Shown: positions 34,989 through 43,361 of the stretch, piece after piece
Layout: each line of letters begins with the position of its first letter
Numbering within the stretch: the first letter of the stretch is position 1
Source: Bosea sp. (in: a-proteobacteria)
Lineage (GTDB): Bacteria; Pseudomonadota; Alphaproteobacteria; Rhizobiales; Beijerinckiaceae
Direction: 5' to 3'
Assembly: GCF_023953965.1 (NCBI RefSeq)
Contig: NZ_JAMLIX010000001.1
Coordinates: 2,542,501-2,606,500, forward strand
DNA length: 64,000 bases
Position numbers and translations under genes: made by a program
The notes under the pieces: model-generated
Database searches by the model: none
Told to the model about the DNA's origin: nothing
What the model saw: the letters and a program-made list of their open reading frames with translations, nothing else

Positions 34989-35489
34989 CTCGCCGGCGTG
35001 CCGCCGGCCGCGCGGGAGGTGTTGATGGCGCGGCTCCTGGCACTCAACGAGCAGAACATTCCCTTCGCGGTCAAACGCGGCAGGCGCGACAACGAGATCG
35101 TCGTCGACTGGCGCTATGCCGACGCCAGATGGCTCGACCTGATGCGCCTGCACGGCATGAGCAAGGGCTACCGGCTGGTGCTGCGTTTCGACGAGGGCGC
35201 GCACAATGTCAGAGCGCAGGACCGCTACGCCTCGTTCGACTGGTCGGCGGGGCACGGGTCCGATCTCCTCTCGCTGAATTGGAGCGCCTCCCTCGGCATC
35301 ACCTTCTACGAATACCGGCACGAGCGGGTCTTCGGGCTGCAATTCAAGGACGGCAAGCCGAGCTTCGATCTCAGCTACGCCTATACCTTCGATCTCAGCG
35401 AGCTGAAGCAGCCGATCATCGAGATCGTCCGTCATGCCGGCTGGAACTTCAGGCCGGTCATCACCTTCTTCCGGCCGATCGGCGGCTGA
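34989..35489 (+). pseudogene. Hypothetical protein, N terminus removed by IS21
   Basis: About 166 codons open from the IS21 edge to a normal stop. It reads MARLLALNEQNIPFAVKRGR, then DNEIVVDWRYADARWLDLMR, and ends with VRHAGWNFRPVITFFRPIGG. An internal ATG at 35025 exists but has no convincing ribosome site. I recognise no family. The frame extends right up to the IS end, so the beginning of the gene was probably lost together with the end of the methyltransferase. It lies upstream of the DUF4424 gene on the same strand. Confidence 0.55.
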
Positions 35490-35630
35490 CGAACGCAAGC
35501 GAGGGCCAGCATGAAGCGCATCGGATCGGCGCGATCGCGTTCACGGTGGCGGCGAGGCAACCCCGGCCACGCAGGACGGCCAGCCGGCGCATCCTGGTCT
35601 CGCGCGCCCGACGATGCCGGAGGTAGGCAC

Positions 35631-36638
35631 ATGATGCGCATCCGGCTTGCCGCAGGTGTTGCCGCGCTTGTCGCCCCGCTCACCCTCGCGGTCGCCCCGG
35701 CCGTTGCCGCCGGCGAAAAACCCGGCATCGGCCATGCCGCGAGCGGGCCGGCTTTCCATCTGCCGGCCGGCGTCAGCGTCGAGCGGCAGGAGGTCCATAT
35801 CGCGATCTATTCCGTCCGACTGGCCTATGTCTTCAAATCCGCCACGCGGCAGACCTTGCATTTCAGCTTCGCCATGCCCGCAATGCCGGTGGATGCCGGC
35901 GAGGACCTTGCCGCGCTCGACGAAAACTCGAAGGCCGCGGGGCTTGCCGCCGATACGCAGCCGGCCAACTACCTGCGCCTTTCCGTCAGCGTGAACGGCC
36001 GGAAGCCGACGCTCGCAGGCCGAGGCCGGGCCCTGCTGGAAGGAAAGGACGTCACCCGTCGATTGCAAGATGCCGGCGTGCCGTTGCTCTCCGGACCGGA
36101 CGGCGAGCCGATGTGGCGGCAGCTGCCGCCGGAAAAGCAGGCGGGCCTCGAAGCGGACGGCCTGATGAGCGGCGACTCGGCGCAATGGAGCTATCAGGCC
36201 GATTTCACGTGGGACACGGTCCTCGCACTGGGCGAAACCCGTGTCGAGGTCAGCTATGCTCCGGTTTTCAGGTACTGGAGCGACATCAATCTCGACCTGT
36301 TCCCCGAGATGGCGGCCGACGGCTCGGCGACGCGGGCCTATTGCATCGACCGTGCCGTGCGCCGGGCGTTCCTTTCCGGCAAGCCTCGCTATGAACTCTA
36401 CACCGTTACCCATCTGGCACCGCCGGACGGATGGCGCGGGCCGGCGAGGCTCTACCGGCTGGTGGTCGACAAGGGCGCGCCCACCGATCTGGTCGCATTC
36501 TGCCCGCAGGATGCGAAAAAGATTTCGCCGACCAGGTTCGAATGGACGGCGCGGAACCATACCCCCGGCGGCGAAACCGGCGTCATGTTCTTCGCCCGCC
36601 CCGATGCGGCATCCTCCAGCGAGCGGAAACCACCATGA
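35631..36638 (+). CDS. DUF4424 family exported protein
   Basis: 335 residues. The start at 35631 is set by GGAGG seven bases upstream. A Sec signal peptide is clear (MMRIRLAAGVAALVAPLTLA, cleaved after about AVAAG). The mature part has the DUF4424 pattern: VERQEVHIAIYSVRLAYVFK, then HFSFAMPAMPVDAG, a middle part DFTWDTVLALGETRVEVSYA and PVFRYWSDINLDLFPEM. DUF4424 proteins are periplasmic and of unknown role. It belongs to ordinary chromosomal DNA between the IS21 element and the phage remnant. Confidence 0.8.
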   Translation: MMRIRLAAGVAALVAPLTLAVAPAVAAGEKPGIGHAASGPAFHLPAGVSVERQEVHIAIYSVRLAYVFKSATRQTLHFSFAMPAMPVDAGEDLAALDENSKAAGLAADTQPANYLRLSVSVNGRKPTLAGRGRALLEGKDVTRRLQDAGVPLLSGPDGEPMWRQLPPEKQAGLEADGLMSGDSAQWSYQADFTWDTVLALGETRVEVSYAPVFRYWSDINLDLFPEMAADGSATRAYCIDRAVRRAFLSGKPRYELYTVTHLAPPDGWRGPARLYRLVVDKGAPTDLVAFCPQDAKKISPTRFEWTARNHTPGGETGVMFFARPDAASSSERKPP

Positions 36639-36751
36639 GGCGCCCGCTCCTCGCGCCGAGGCCGGGGGAGGTCGCCAAGCGCGCGGCCGTCTTCACGGCG
36701 GCTCCTGCTGCAAAACGACACGAGGCCCGTGATGGGCGGGAGACCTGCACC

Positions 36752-36982
36752 ATGATACGAATGACGGCGTTTTTTGTCGCGCTCATCCTTTCCGCCGTCC
36801 TGGTTGCCGGGCCGGCATCGGCGCAGATCGCAAGCAGCGAGCAGGAATTGCAGCAACTGGCGGCGGCTCTCAAAGCCAACGATGCGGAGCGGCGATCCGC
36901 CATCGCAACAGGCGCCGGGCTGCCCGAGAATTTGGCGCGTGACCGCCGGCTGATCACCGCATTCTATCGGTCGCGCAGTTGA
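36752..36982 (+). CDS. Small secreted protein (76 aa)
   Basis: Begins MIRMTAFFVALILSAVLVAG with a signal peptide ending at GPASAQ. The mature part (about 50 residues) reads QELQQLAAALKANDAERRSA then IATGAGLPENLARDRRLI, mostly helical. No known family. It lies about 110 bp downstream of the DUF4424 gene on the same strand and may be cotranscribed. Confidence 0.6.
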   Translation: MIRMTAFFVALILSAVLVAGPASAQIASSEQELQQLAAALKANDAERRSAIATGAGLPENLARDRRLITAFYRSRS

Positions 36983-37273
36983 TAAGTGGCGCCGAAACCG
37001 CGGGTCTTCCGCGCCGTTGGAAAATCGTCGGTTATCCGAGAAATGGCTGGTGCCGCTGGCAGTCCGAGGTGCATCCGTCTCTGCGGCGGCTTTCCCTGCT
37101 AACACGGAAAGAAACAGCGAAAGCGCGGAAAATCTGCGTTTCTCAGTCGCGAAGCCGCGGCACTTCCCCAAACAAGTCAGTCAGTTAGCCCGAGCTTTCC
37201 CTAGAGCGAGAACAGGGAAGCTTCGACCGCAGATCAGCGACCGCTAGTCGGAGTTGCCGCCAGGAGCAGGGCG
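36983..37273. other. Intergenic with GCTTTCCCT repeats; boundary of phage remnant
   Basis: About 290 bp without a gene. GCTTTCCCT occurs at about 37090 and at 37194, and the second copy pairs with AGGGAAGC at 37214-37221, forming a hairpin. This region separates ordinary genes from the phage-derived cassette, so an old attachment site is possible. Confidence 0.4.
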
Positions 37274-38047
37274 TTGCGCGTCAAAATAAAAGCCCAACTT
37301 GACACCGCAATTCCGTCGGAGCAGATTGGAGCCTCGATAGAGGTTTCAATGTACAAGCGGAATCAGATCAACGAGGTCCTGGTTAAGGCGATCCGGTCGA
37401 CCTATTCGAGCCAGCCGGATGAGGTCATTCTCACGCGGATCAAGCGCCTGCTCGATTCTGATCGAAAGAGCAGACTGCCGTCGAGTGGCGACACGCGTTC
37501 TAGTTTCGCCTTTCATGACGACGATGCGGCTGGCTCTGGACGCGATGTCACCTTCTCCGCCTATTCCGTGCTCGCCTTATTTCTTGCGTTGCGGCTGATG
37601 AACTGCGGCTTGCCGCAGGGCAGGGCGGTCTCCGCGCTCCGCCGCTTCCGTGAGTCACTGGAGCAAGAGCATCGTCGAATGAGTGAGGTGGACATCGCTT
37701 CGCTGCTCAATATCGAAGGCACGGTTATCGCAGGTGCAACTGCACTCAGCAGGGAGAAGCTCATCGCGAAGGGCAATGTGGTCGAGGACTCTGGAAAAAT
37801 GGTCTTCTTCTGCGTGCATGCGGATCTCGAAGCTGTCGGGGAAGTTACACGCATGATCGCGGGCAAGGATGGACCCCGGCCCGATATTATCTGCCGAGGA
37901 TGGGAAGAGCTTGAAAAGCGGGTGAAGCTGGATGGCTATTCGAATAGTCCCACGCTCATCGTCGAACTCATGAACCCATTCATCCAGCTCAATCACCTGT
38001 TGTCGAAGACCCAGCCGGCGCGCCGCGGTCGCAGACGCGGGGCCTGA
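37274..38047 (+). CDS. Hypothetical protein, first gene of phage-derived cassette (257 aa)
   Basis: Starts at TTG 37274 with AGGAG seven bases upstream; ATG 37349 is an alternative. The protein is helical in the middle (YSVLALFLALRLMNCGLPQG, then RAVSALRRFRESLEQEHRRM) and ends in a basic tail (ARRGRRRGA). I recognise no family. It is 31 bp upstream of the ParB-methyltransferase and on the same strand, so it probably belongs to the same module. Confidence 0.6.
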   Translation: MRVKIKAQLDTAIPSEQIGASIEVSMYKRNQINEVLVKAIRSTYSSQPDEVILTRIKRLLDSDRKSRLPSSGDTRSSFAFHDDDAAGSGRDVTFSAYSVLALFLALRLMNCGLPQGRAVSALRRFRESLEQEHRRMSEVDIASLLNIEGTVIAGATALSREKLIAKGNVVEDSGKMVFFCVHADLEAVGEVTRMIAGKDGPRPDIICRGWEELEKRVKLDGYSNSPTLIVELMNPFIQLNHLLSKTQPARRGRRRGA

Positions 38048-38078
38048 ATCCAAGATCGCAAGCGCGGAGTGTATCGAT

Positions 38079-39503
38079 TTGAAACCTAACCATAGCATTC
38101 AAATCTCACGACAGATCGAACTTCGCCCGATCGCGTCGCTTCGTCCGTCAGCACGGAACGCCAGGACGCATTCGAAGGCTCAGGTCGCCCAGATCGCGCG
38201 GAGCATCGAGCAATTCGGCTTCACCAATCCTGTGCTGATCGATGAGAAGGGCGGGGTGCTCGCCGGCCATGGTCGCCTGCGCGCTGCTGCAGAACTTCGG
38301 CTCGACGAAATCCCGACGCTCTGCATTGCCGGGCTCAGTGCGGCTCAGCGGCGGGCGCTGATGCTGGCCGACAACAAGATTGCCGAGAATGCTGGCTGGG
38401 ACCGGGACTTGCTCGCAGTCGAACTTGGCGAACTCACTGGCCTCCTCGACGCAGAGGGATTGGATATCACGCTGACGGGCTTCGATGCGGCTGAGATCGA
38501 TGCTCTGGCGGCCGATCTCGATGATCAGGCCGAACCCGACGATCAGGTGCCAGCAGCAGGCGACCCGGCTGTCGAGAAGGGCGATCACTGGCTGCTCGGT
38601 CGTCATAGGCTGATCTGCGCCGACGCTCGCGATGAGGTTGCTGTCGCCCGATTGATGGATGGGGCACAGGCGCAGATGGTCTTTATCGATCCGCCCTACA
38701 ACGTGCCCGTCCTCGGCCATGTCCAGGGCCGCGGTGCGATCAAGCACCGAGAGTTCGCCTTCGCCTCGGGGGAGATGAGCGCCGAGGCCTTCACGACCTT
38801 TCTGACCGAGAGCCTTGCCGTCTGCGAGCGCAATGCGGTCGACGGCTCGATCCATTTCGTCTGCATGGACTGGCGCCATGTCGGTGAGCTGATGACAGCC
38901 GGAACCGCCGTATTCTCGGAGCTGAAGAATCTCTGCGTGTGGGTGAAGTCGAACGCGGGGCAGGGGAGTTTCTACCGCTCGCAGCACGAGCTCGTTTTCG
39001 TGTTCAAGAAGGGCGAGGACGCGCATGTCAACAATTTCGGGCTGGGCCAGAGCGGGCGTAGCCGCAGCAATGTCTGGCACTATGCCGGCATCAACAGCTT
39101 CCGGGCTGGGCGGCTCGACGAGCTGAAGATGCACCCGACCGTGAAGCCGGTCGCGCTCGTCGCTGACGCAATTCGCGATTGCTCGCGCCGCGGTGACATC
39201 GTCCTCGACACCTTCATGGGCTCGGGCACGACGATGATGGCGGCCGAGCGCCTCGGGCGTCGAGCCTTCGGCGTCGAAATCGATCCTGTTTATGTCGACG
39301 TTGCCATCCGCCGCTGGCTGAGTGTCACCAAGGCTGACGCAGTCCTCGCTGAGACCGGTGAGACCTATGCTGAGGTAGCACGGCGTCGGCAGGCCGTCCG
39401 CGAAAGTCATCCGACAGCTTCAGCGCCGCCAGAGCTCAGCCCGGAGCCGGCGCTCGCAGAAGAAGATTCCAGCTGGGTCGATCTGTGCGGAGGTGCGCGA
39501 TGA
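38079..39503 (+). CDS. ParB-domain/DNA methyltransferase fusion
   Basis: 474 residues. The N-terminal ParB/Srx-like domain (about 14-110) has SIEQFGFTNPVLIDEKGG and VLAGHGRLRAAAEL. The C-terminal part is a DNA methylase of the beta class: catalytic DPPYNVPV at about 207 comes before the SAM-binding DTFMGSGTTMMAAERLGRRA at about 380. Such ParB-methylases are common beside terminase genes in Hyphomicrobiales prophages and modify phage or host DNA. The start is TTG 38079 with GGAG nine bases upstream. The stop overlaps the DUF5681 start by four bases. It likely methylates adenine or cytosine in a short target; the base is not clear from motifs alone. Confidence 0.9.
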   Translation: MKPNHSIQISRQIELRPIASLRPSARNARTHSKAQVAQIARSIEQFGFTNPVLIDEKGGVLAGHGRLRAAAELRLDEIPTLCIAGLSAAQRRALMLADNKIAENAGWDRDLLAVELGELTGLLDAEGLDITLTGFDAAEIDALAADLDDQAEPDDQVPAAGDPAVEKGDHWLLGRHRLICADARDEVAVARLMDGAQAQMVFIDPPYNVPVLGHVQGRGAIKHREFAFASGEMSAEAFTTFLTESLAVCERNAVDGSIHFVCMDWRHVGELMTAGTAVFSELKNLCVWVKSNAGQGSFYRSQHELVFVFKKGEDAHVNNFGLGQSGRSRSNVWHYAGINSFRAGRLDELKMHPTVKPVALVADAIRDCSRRGDIVLDTFMGSGTTMMAAERLGRRAFGVEIDPVYVDVAIRRWLSVTKADAVLAETGETYAEVARRRQAVRESHPTASAPPELSPEPALAEEDSSWVDLCGGAR

Positions 39504-39883
39504 GCGACGGAGGTGAAGCCTATCTCGTCGGGCGCGGCCGCCCACCGCTGCATTCGCGGTTCGCGCCCGGCAAAAGCGGCAATCCGCGCGGTCGGCCGAA
39601 AGGCCGAAAGAGCTCGGCGACGATCCTCGATGAACTCCTGTCGCGCAAGGTTGCGGTCGGCGAGGGCCGAAATCGTCGGAGCATGACCATGGAAGAGGTA
39701 ATGATCAGGCGCATATGCCAGAAGGCCGCTAATGGCGAGTTGAAGTACGTAGAACTTGTTCTTCGCCTTAAGCAGATGCAGGGGGGCGCCGAAGAGCAGC
39801 CGGCGGTTTCCAGCGCCGAGGACGATCTGATCTTCCAGAGATTCCTGGAGAAGAACGGATGGTCGGACGATGGCGCTGCGTGA
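39500..39883 (+). CDS. DUF5681 protein, terminase-associated
   Basis: 127 residues. The N-terminal RFAPGKSGNPRGRPKGRKSS is the hallmark of DUF5681, a basic, DNA-contacting motif. The remainder is helical (LKYVELVLRLKQMQGGAEEQ). DUF5681 genes almost always sit directly before large-terminase genes and may act as a small-terminase-like DNA-recognition protein. Start ATG 39500 overlaps the methyltransferase stop; its end overlaps TerL by 14 bases. Confidence 0.85.
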   Translation: MSDGGEAYLVGRGRPPLHSRFAPGKSGNPRGRPKGRKSSATILDELLSRKVAVGEGRNRRSMTMEEVMIRRICQKAANGELKYVELVLRLKQMQGGAEEQPAVSSAEDDLIFQRFLEKNGWSDDGAA

Positions 39884-41315
39884 GATGACTAGGCTGGCAA
39901 TGCCTGTCAGGGAGGCGGAACGCAGGCGGGTCTTCGAAATCATTCTGCGCCGAGATTTCGCCAGCTTCGTCGGCAAGGCAGCGACCTCGCTCGTTCCGGG
40001 CGATCTCGCCTGGAATTGGCATCTGGACGCGATCTGTCACGCTCTTGAGCAGGTCCGACTGGGCAAGACACGGCGGCTGATCATCAACCTGCCGCCGCGG
40101 TCGCTGAAATCCGTGATCGCGTCGGTCGCCTTTCCTGCGTTCGCGCTGGGCCACGATCCGAGCAAGCGCATCATCTGCGTCAGCTATGCGCAGGACCTAG
40201 CGAACAAGCACAGCAACGACTTTCGGGCCCTTATCGGCAGCGGCTGGTACCGAAGCCTCTTTCCTGGAACGAAGCCCTCGGCCCGCAAAAATACTGAAGC
40301 CGAGATTCAGACGACCGGTGGCGGCATGCGCCTCGCCACCTCGGTCGGCGGCACACTGACCGGCCGCGGCGGTTCGCTGATCATCATCGATGATCCGATC
40401 AAACCCGATGATGCCATGTCAGCGACCACGCGCGATGCTTGCAACAAATGGTACTCAAACACCTTGCTGTCGCGCCTCGACAACAAGGTCGAAGGTGCCG
40501 TGGTCATCGTCATGCAGCGCGTGCACATGGACGATCTGGTCGGCTATGTATCGCGGCAGACCGGCAGCGACTGGACCATATTGAACCTGCCGGCGATCTC
40601 GCCCGCCGATCAGCTCATCCCGATCGGGTACGGGCGTGCGCACCTCTTCGCCGAAGGCGACCTGCTGCACCCAGAGCGAGAGCCGCAGCAGATCCTCGAC
40701 GATCTCAGGGCCAATCTCGGCTCTGATGCCTTCTCCGCCCAATATCTCCAGGAGCCGGTGCCGCCAGGCGGCGCCATGATCAAACGCGCCTGGATCAGCC
40801 GCTATGCCGTGGCACCTAGCCGCAAGCCTGGCCAATCGATCATTCAGAGCTGGGACACCGCGGCGAAGGGCGGCCCGGGAAACGACTTTAGTGTCTGCAC
40901 CACCTGGCTGTTCGCCCGGCCCAACTACTATCTCTTGCATGTGCACCGTGGCCGACATGACTATCCCGACCTGCGCCGCAAGGCGATCGAACTCGCCGAC
41001 CGCTATAAGCCCAGCCGCATTCTGATCGAGGATATCGGCGCCGGCACGGCTCTGCACCAGGAGCTGAAGAAGGCGGGCGTGCCGGTTCGCGCGATCAAGG
41101 TCGATCGAGACAAGCAATTTCGGATGGCGGAAGTCTCGACCAAGTTCGAGAACGGCTTCGTCCACCTGCCGGAGCGGGCCGCCTGGCTTGCCGCGCTCGA
41201 GGATGAACTCTTCGCCTTCCCGGGCTCGCGCCACGACGATCAGGTGGATAGCATCTCACAGGCCTTGAAACACGGAACGTCCGGCTATCAGCTCACCGCC
41301 GAGAATATCGGATAG
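39870..41315 (+). CDS. Phage terminase large subunit
   Basis: 481 residues. The ATPase part has a Walker A-like NLPPRSLKSVIASVAF near residue 72 and an acidic Walker B region LIIIDDPIKPDD near 172. The RNase H-like nuclease begins QSWDTAAKGGPGNDFSVCTT, with a second acidic site ILIEDIGAGTALHQEL and a third RHDDQVDSISQAL. It cuts and packages concatemeric DNA into proheads. All catalytic elements appear present. No portal, protease or capsid gene follows; instead the next gene converges with a one-base gap. It may be a relic or serve a helper-dependent element. Confidence 0.93.
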   Translation: MALREMTRLAMPVREAERRRVFEIILRRDFASFVGKAATSLVPGDLAWNWHLDAICHALEQVRLGKTRRLIINLPPRSLKSVIASVAFPAFALGHDPSKRIICVSYAQDLANKHSNDFRALIGSGWYRSLFPGTKPSARKNTEAEIQTTGGGMRLATSVGGTLTGRGGSLIIIDDPIKPDDAMSATTRDACNKWYSNTLLSRLDNKVEGAVVIVMQRVHMDDLVGYVSRQTGSDWTILNLPAISPADQLIPIGYGRAHLFAEGDLLHPEREPQQILDDLRANLGSDAFSAQYLQEPVPPGGAMIKRAWISRYAVAPSRKPGQSIIQSWDTAAKGGPGNDFSVCTTWLFARPNYYLLHVHRGRHDYPDLRRKAIELADRYKPSRILIEDIGAGTALHQELKKAGVPVRAIKVDRDKQFRMAEVSTKFENGFVHLPERAAWLAALEDELFAFPGSRHDDQVDSISQALKHGTSGYQLTAENIG

Positions 41316-41316
41316 T

Positions 41317-41589
41317 TCAAGCGCGCTCGTTCTTTGGCTTGCGGCCAGGCGGGAGGGCGGCAGGCAGTCCTGCGCCAGCCGGGGGCTCAACGAAGAGGTC
41401 GGCGACCTTGACCTCCAGAGCCTGGGCCACGGCTGCGACGACATTGATCGTGACGTTTTCTTCGCCGCGCTCGACCCGGCCGACATAGGCGCGGTCGATG
41501 CCGGCAGCCAAGGCCAGTCGCTCCTGCGACAGGCCCTTTGCGACCCTCAATCGGCGCAAATTCCATCCGAGGATCGCGCGGGCATCCAT
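41317..41589 (-). CDS. XRE-family helix-turn-helix regulator
   Basis: 90 residues from ATG 41589. HTH_3 domain: MDARAILGWNLRRLRVAKGL, SQERLALAAGIDRAYVGRVE, RGEENVTINVVAAVAQALEV. Followed by a short proline-rich tail. It ends one base from the terminase stop and its start faces the PD-(D/E)XK gene across about 107 bp. It is likely a repressor controlling that divergent promoter. A longer upstream frame was rejected because it would cross the shared promoter gap. Confidence 0.88.
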   Translation of the reverse strand: MDARAILGWNLRRLRVAKGLSQERLALAAGIDRAYVGRVERGEENVTINVVAAVAQALEVKVADLFVEPPAGAGLPAALPPGRKPKNERA

Positions 41590-41696
41590 GCCCGTCAGAG
41601 ACGCTATCGGCGTCCGTCTATCGACGGACTGGTAATCTCCTATTTCTGAATTATCTGCGGGTGAGCTGCGGACGCAGCGCCAGGCGGGGGCCCGCA

Positions 41697-42125
41697 ATGA
41701 GCGAAGACGTCGAGATTGTGCCTGCGAATGCCGTGGCGATCGGAACCGGGCAGACTGGGATGTCCGGCGAGCACTTTGTCACCGGCGAGCTTTTGCGCCG
41801 CGGTTGGCTCGCCGCCATGGTCAACGGCAACTCGCCGCTGATCGATATCCTGGCTTCGAAGGGCGCGCGCACCATCCAGATTCAGGTCAAGACACGGCAT
41901 GAGGGCGCGAAGGGCGACACTTCACTCGCCCAGGCCAAGTTCGCAGCGCACATTTTCTACATCATCGTCGATCTGCATGCCGAGGGGGCCAGCTACTATG
42001 TCGTCCCCGGGCCCGAACTCGACCGGATCTATTATCGCAGCCCCTGCGGGGTCAGAGGCCGCATCCCGTTCAAGACCCTGAACCCATTCAAGAGCCGCTG
42101 GGACCTCCTCGATAACGAGGGCTGA
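41697..42125 (+). CDS. PD-(D/E)XK nuclease-like protein (142 aa)
   Basis: The arrangement MSGEHFVTGELLRRGWLAAM, SPLIDILASKGAR, IQIQVKTRHEG gives Glu25, Asp50 and Gln63-x-Lys65. This is the catalytic pattern of small PD-(D/E)XK enzymes such as Holliday-junction-resolvase-like or restriction-like proteins. The C-terminal part (AAHIFYIIVDLHAEGASYYV) completes the alpha/beta core. It could nick branched DNA during packaging or act in DNA exchange. It is divergent from the XRE regulator. Confidence 0.75.
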   Translation: MSEDVEIVPANAVAIGTGQTGMSGEHFVTGELLRRGWLAAMVNGNSPLIDILASKGARTIQIQVKTRHEGAKGDTSLAQAKFAAHIFYIIVDLHAEGASYYVVPGPELDRIYYRSPCGVRGRIPFKTLNPFKSRWDLLDNEG

Positions 42126-42282
42126 CCAGTTGAGCTAACCGCCTCACATTGTGCTCGACTTCGCTGCCGAAGCGAGCATGTGTGGTGACAGCGGGCTCGG
42201 GGCGAGCCCAGGATCTCTGGCGATACAGCGTCGTCGGGGCTCGCGGCAGTGACGGCAGGTGCCGTTGCCACGAGACCTCACC

Positions 42283-42804
42283 ATGACCCATCTCAACGAT
42301 ACCCAGCTGCTGGTCCTCTCAGCAGCATCCCAGCACGCTGATGGCCTGTTGGTTCCGCCCGAGCGGCTGCGCGGCGCCGCCCTCCATCGCTTTGGCAACA
42401 AGCTGATGGAGCTTCAGCTCGCGACCGAATGCGCTGTCGGCCCGCACGATCCCATCTGGCAGCAATCCGACGAGCGGGGGCGGATCGGGTTGATGATCTC
42501 GGCTGCTGGCCTCGCCGCGATCGGTTTGGGCTCAGATGTAAGCACGGCAGAACCGGAGTCGCCGCCGGCCGCAGCGAATAGTCCGTCCGCGGCGGTAGCA
42601 CCGCGTTCCGGCTCGAAGATCTCAATCGTGCTGGAGCTGCTGCAACGGCCTGAGGGCGCGTCGATCGACGAAATCATCGCGGCGACGCAGTGGCTGCCGC
42701 ACACGATCCGGGCCGTGCTGACCGGGCTGCGCAAGCGCGGCCATGTTGTCGAGCTGCGCCGTGGCGAGGGCAACCGTGCCGCCTATCACGCCGGTCTTCG
42801 CTGA
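42283..42804 (+). CDS. DUF3489 family protein
   Basis: 173 residues. The C-terminal half is the DUF3489 winged helix: SKISIVLELLQRPEGASIDE, IIAATQWLPHTIRAVLTGLR, KRGHVVELRRGEGN. The N-terminal part is another helical domain (LNDTQLLVLSAASQHADGLL). A proline/alanine-rich linker separates them. DUF3489, DUF2924 and a serine recombinase recur together in alphaproteobacterial mobile DNA. The stop overlaps the DUF2924 start by one base. Confidence 0.88.
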   Translation: MTHLNDTQLLVLSAASQHADGLLVPPERLRGAALHRFGNKLMELQLATECAVGPHDPIWQQSDERGRIGLMISAAGLAAIGLGSDVSTAEPESPPAAANSPSAAVAPRSGSKISIVLELLQRPEGASIDEIIAATQWLPHTIRAVLTGLRKRGHVVELRRGEGNRAAYHAGLR

Positions 42805-43361
42805 TGACTGCGACGCGCCTTCCCGACACGCTGCCGGACAACGTGTCAGCTCAGCTGGCGGCTCTGACGAGCAGCGACCTCCATCAGCTTCGCGTGCAAT
42901 GGCGCAAGCTCATGCGTAACGAGGCGCCCGCCCACCTGACGCGCTCACTCCTGCTGCGCATCCTCGCCTACAAGGTCCAGGAGCTCGCCTATGGCGGGCT
43001 CGACCGTGAGAGCGTGCGCTATCTTGATAGGATCGCCGAGCGACTGGCGGCGGGAGATCCCAATCCGGTTCCACCGGTGCCGGATCCACGACGCGGGCGG
43101 TTGCGACCAGGAACGCTACTCGAGCGCGAACACGGCGGAACATTGCATCGCGTCTCGGTGATCGAGGCAGGGTTCAGTTGGCAGGGCAGGACCTATCAGA
43201 GCCTGTCCGAAGTCGCCCGAGCCATCACCGGGACAAACTGGAATGGCCCGCGCTTCTTCGGGCTGCGCGACAAAGACTCCCCAGCCCGCAAAGGCCCTCG
43301 TCGAGTACCGTCGGCTTCCGATGGCGATCGCGGCTCCGTCGGCGCGGAGGCCGGGCTATGA
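42804..43361 (+). CDS. DUF2924 family protein
   Basis: 185 residues. An N-terminal helical part (LRVQWRKLMRNEAPAHLTRS, then LLLRILAYKVQELAYGGLD) is followed by the characteristic DUF2924 ending: RLRPGTLLEREHGGTLHRVS, then VIEAGFSWQGRTYQSLSEVA and RAITGTNWNGPRFFGL. The second half looks like a small SH3-like DNA-binding fold. Function unknown; likely an accessory factor of the recombinase, whose start overlaps this stop by four bases. Confidence 0.9.
   Translation: MTATRLPDTLPDNVSAQLAALTSSDLHQLRVQWRKLMRNEAPAHLTRSLLLRILAYKVQELAYGGLDRESVRYLDRIAERLAAGDPNPVPPVPDPRRGRLRPGTLLEREHGGTLHRVSVIEAGFSWQGRTYQSLSEVARAITGTNWNGPRFFGLRDKDSPARKGPRRVPSASDGDRGSVGAEAGL

Noticed and set aside
42115..42150. A tRNA D-arm-like stretch on the minus strand (TTAGCTCAACTGGTCAG)
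   Set aside because: No acceptor, anticodon or T-arm can be folded around it, and part of it lies in the end of the PD-(D/E)XK gene. At most an old tRNA-derived attachment fragment.
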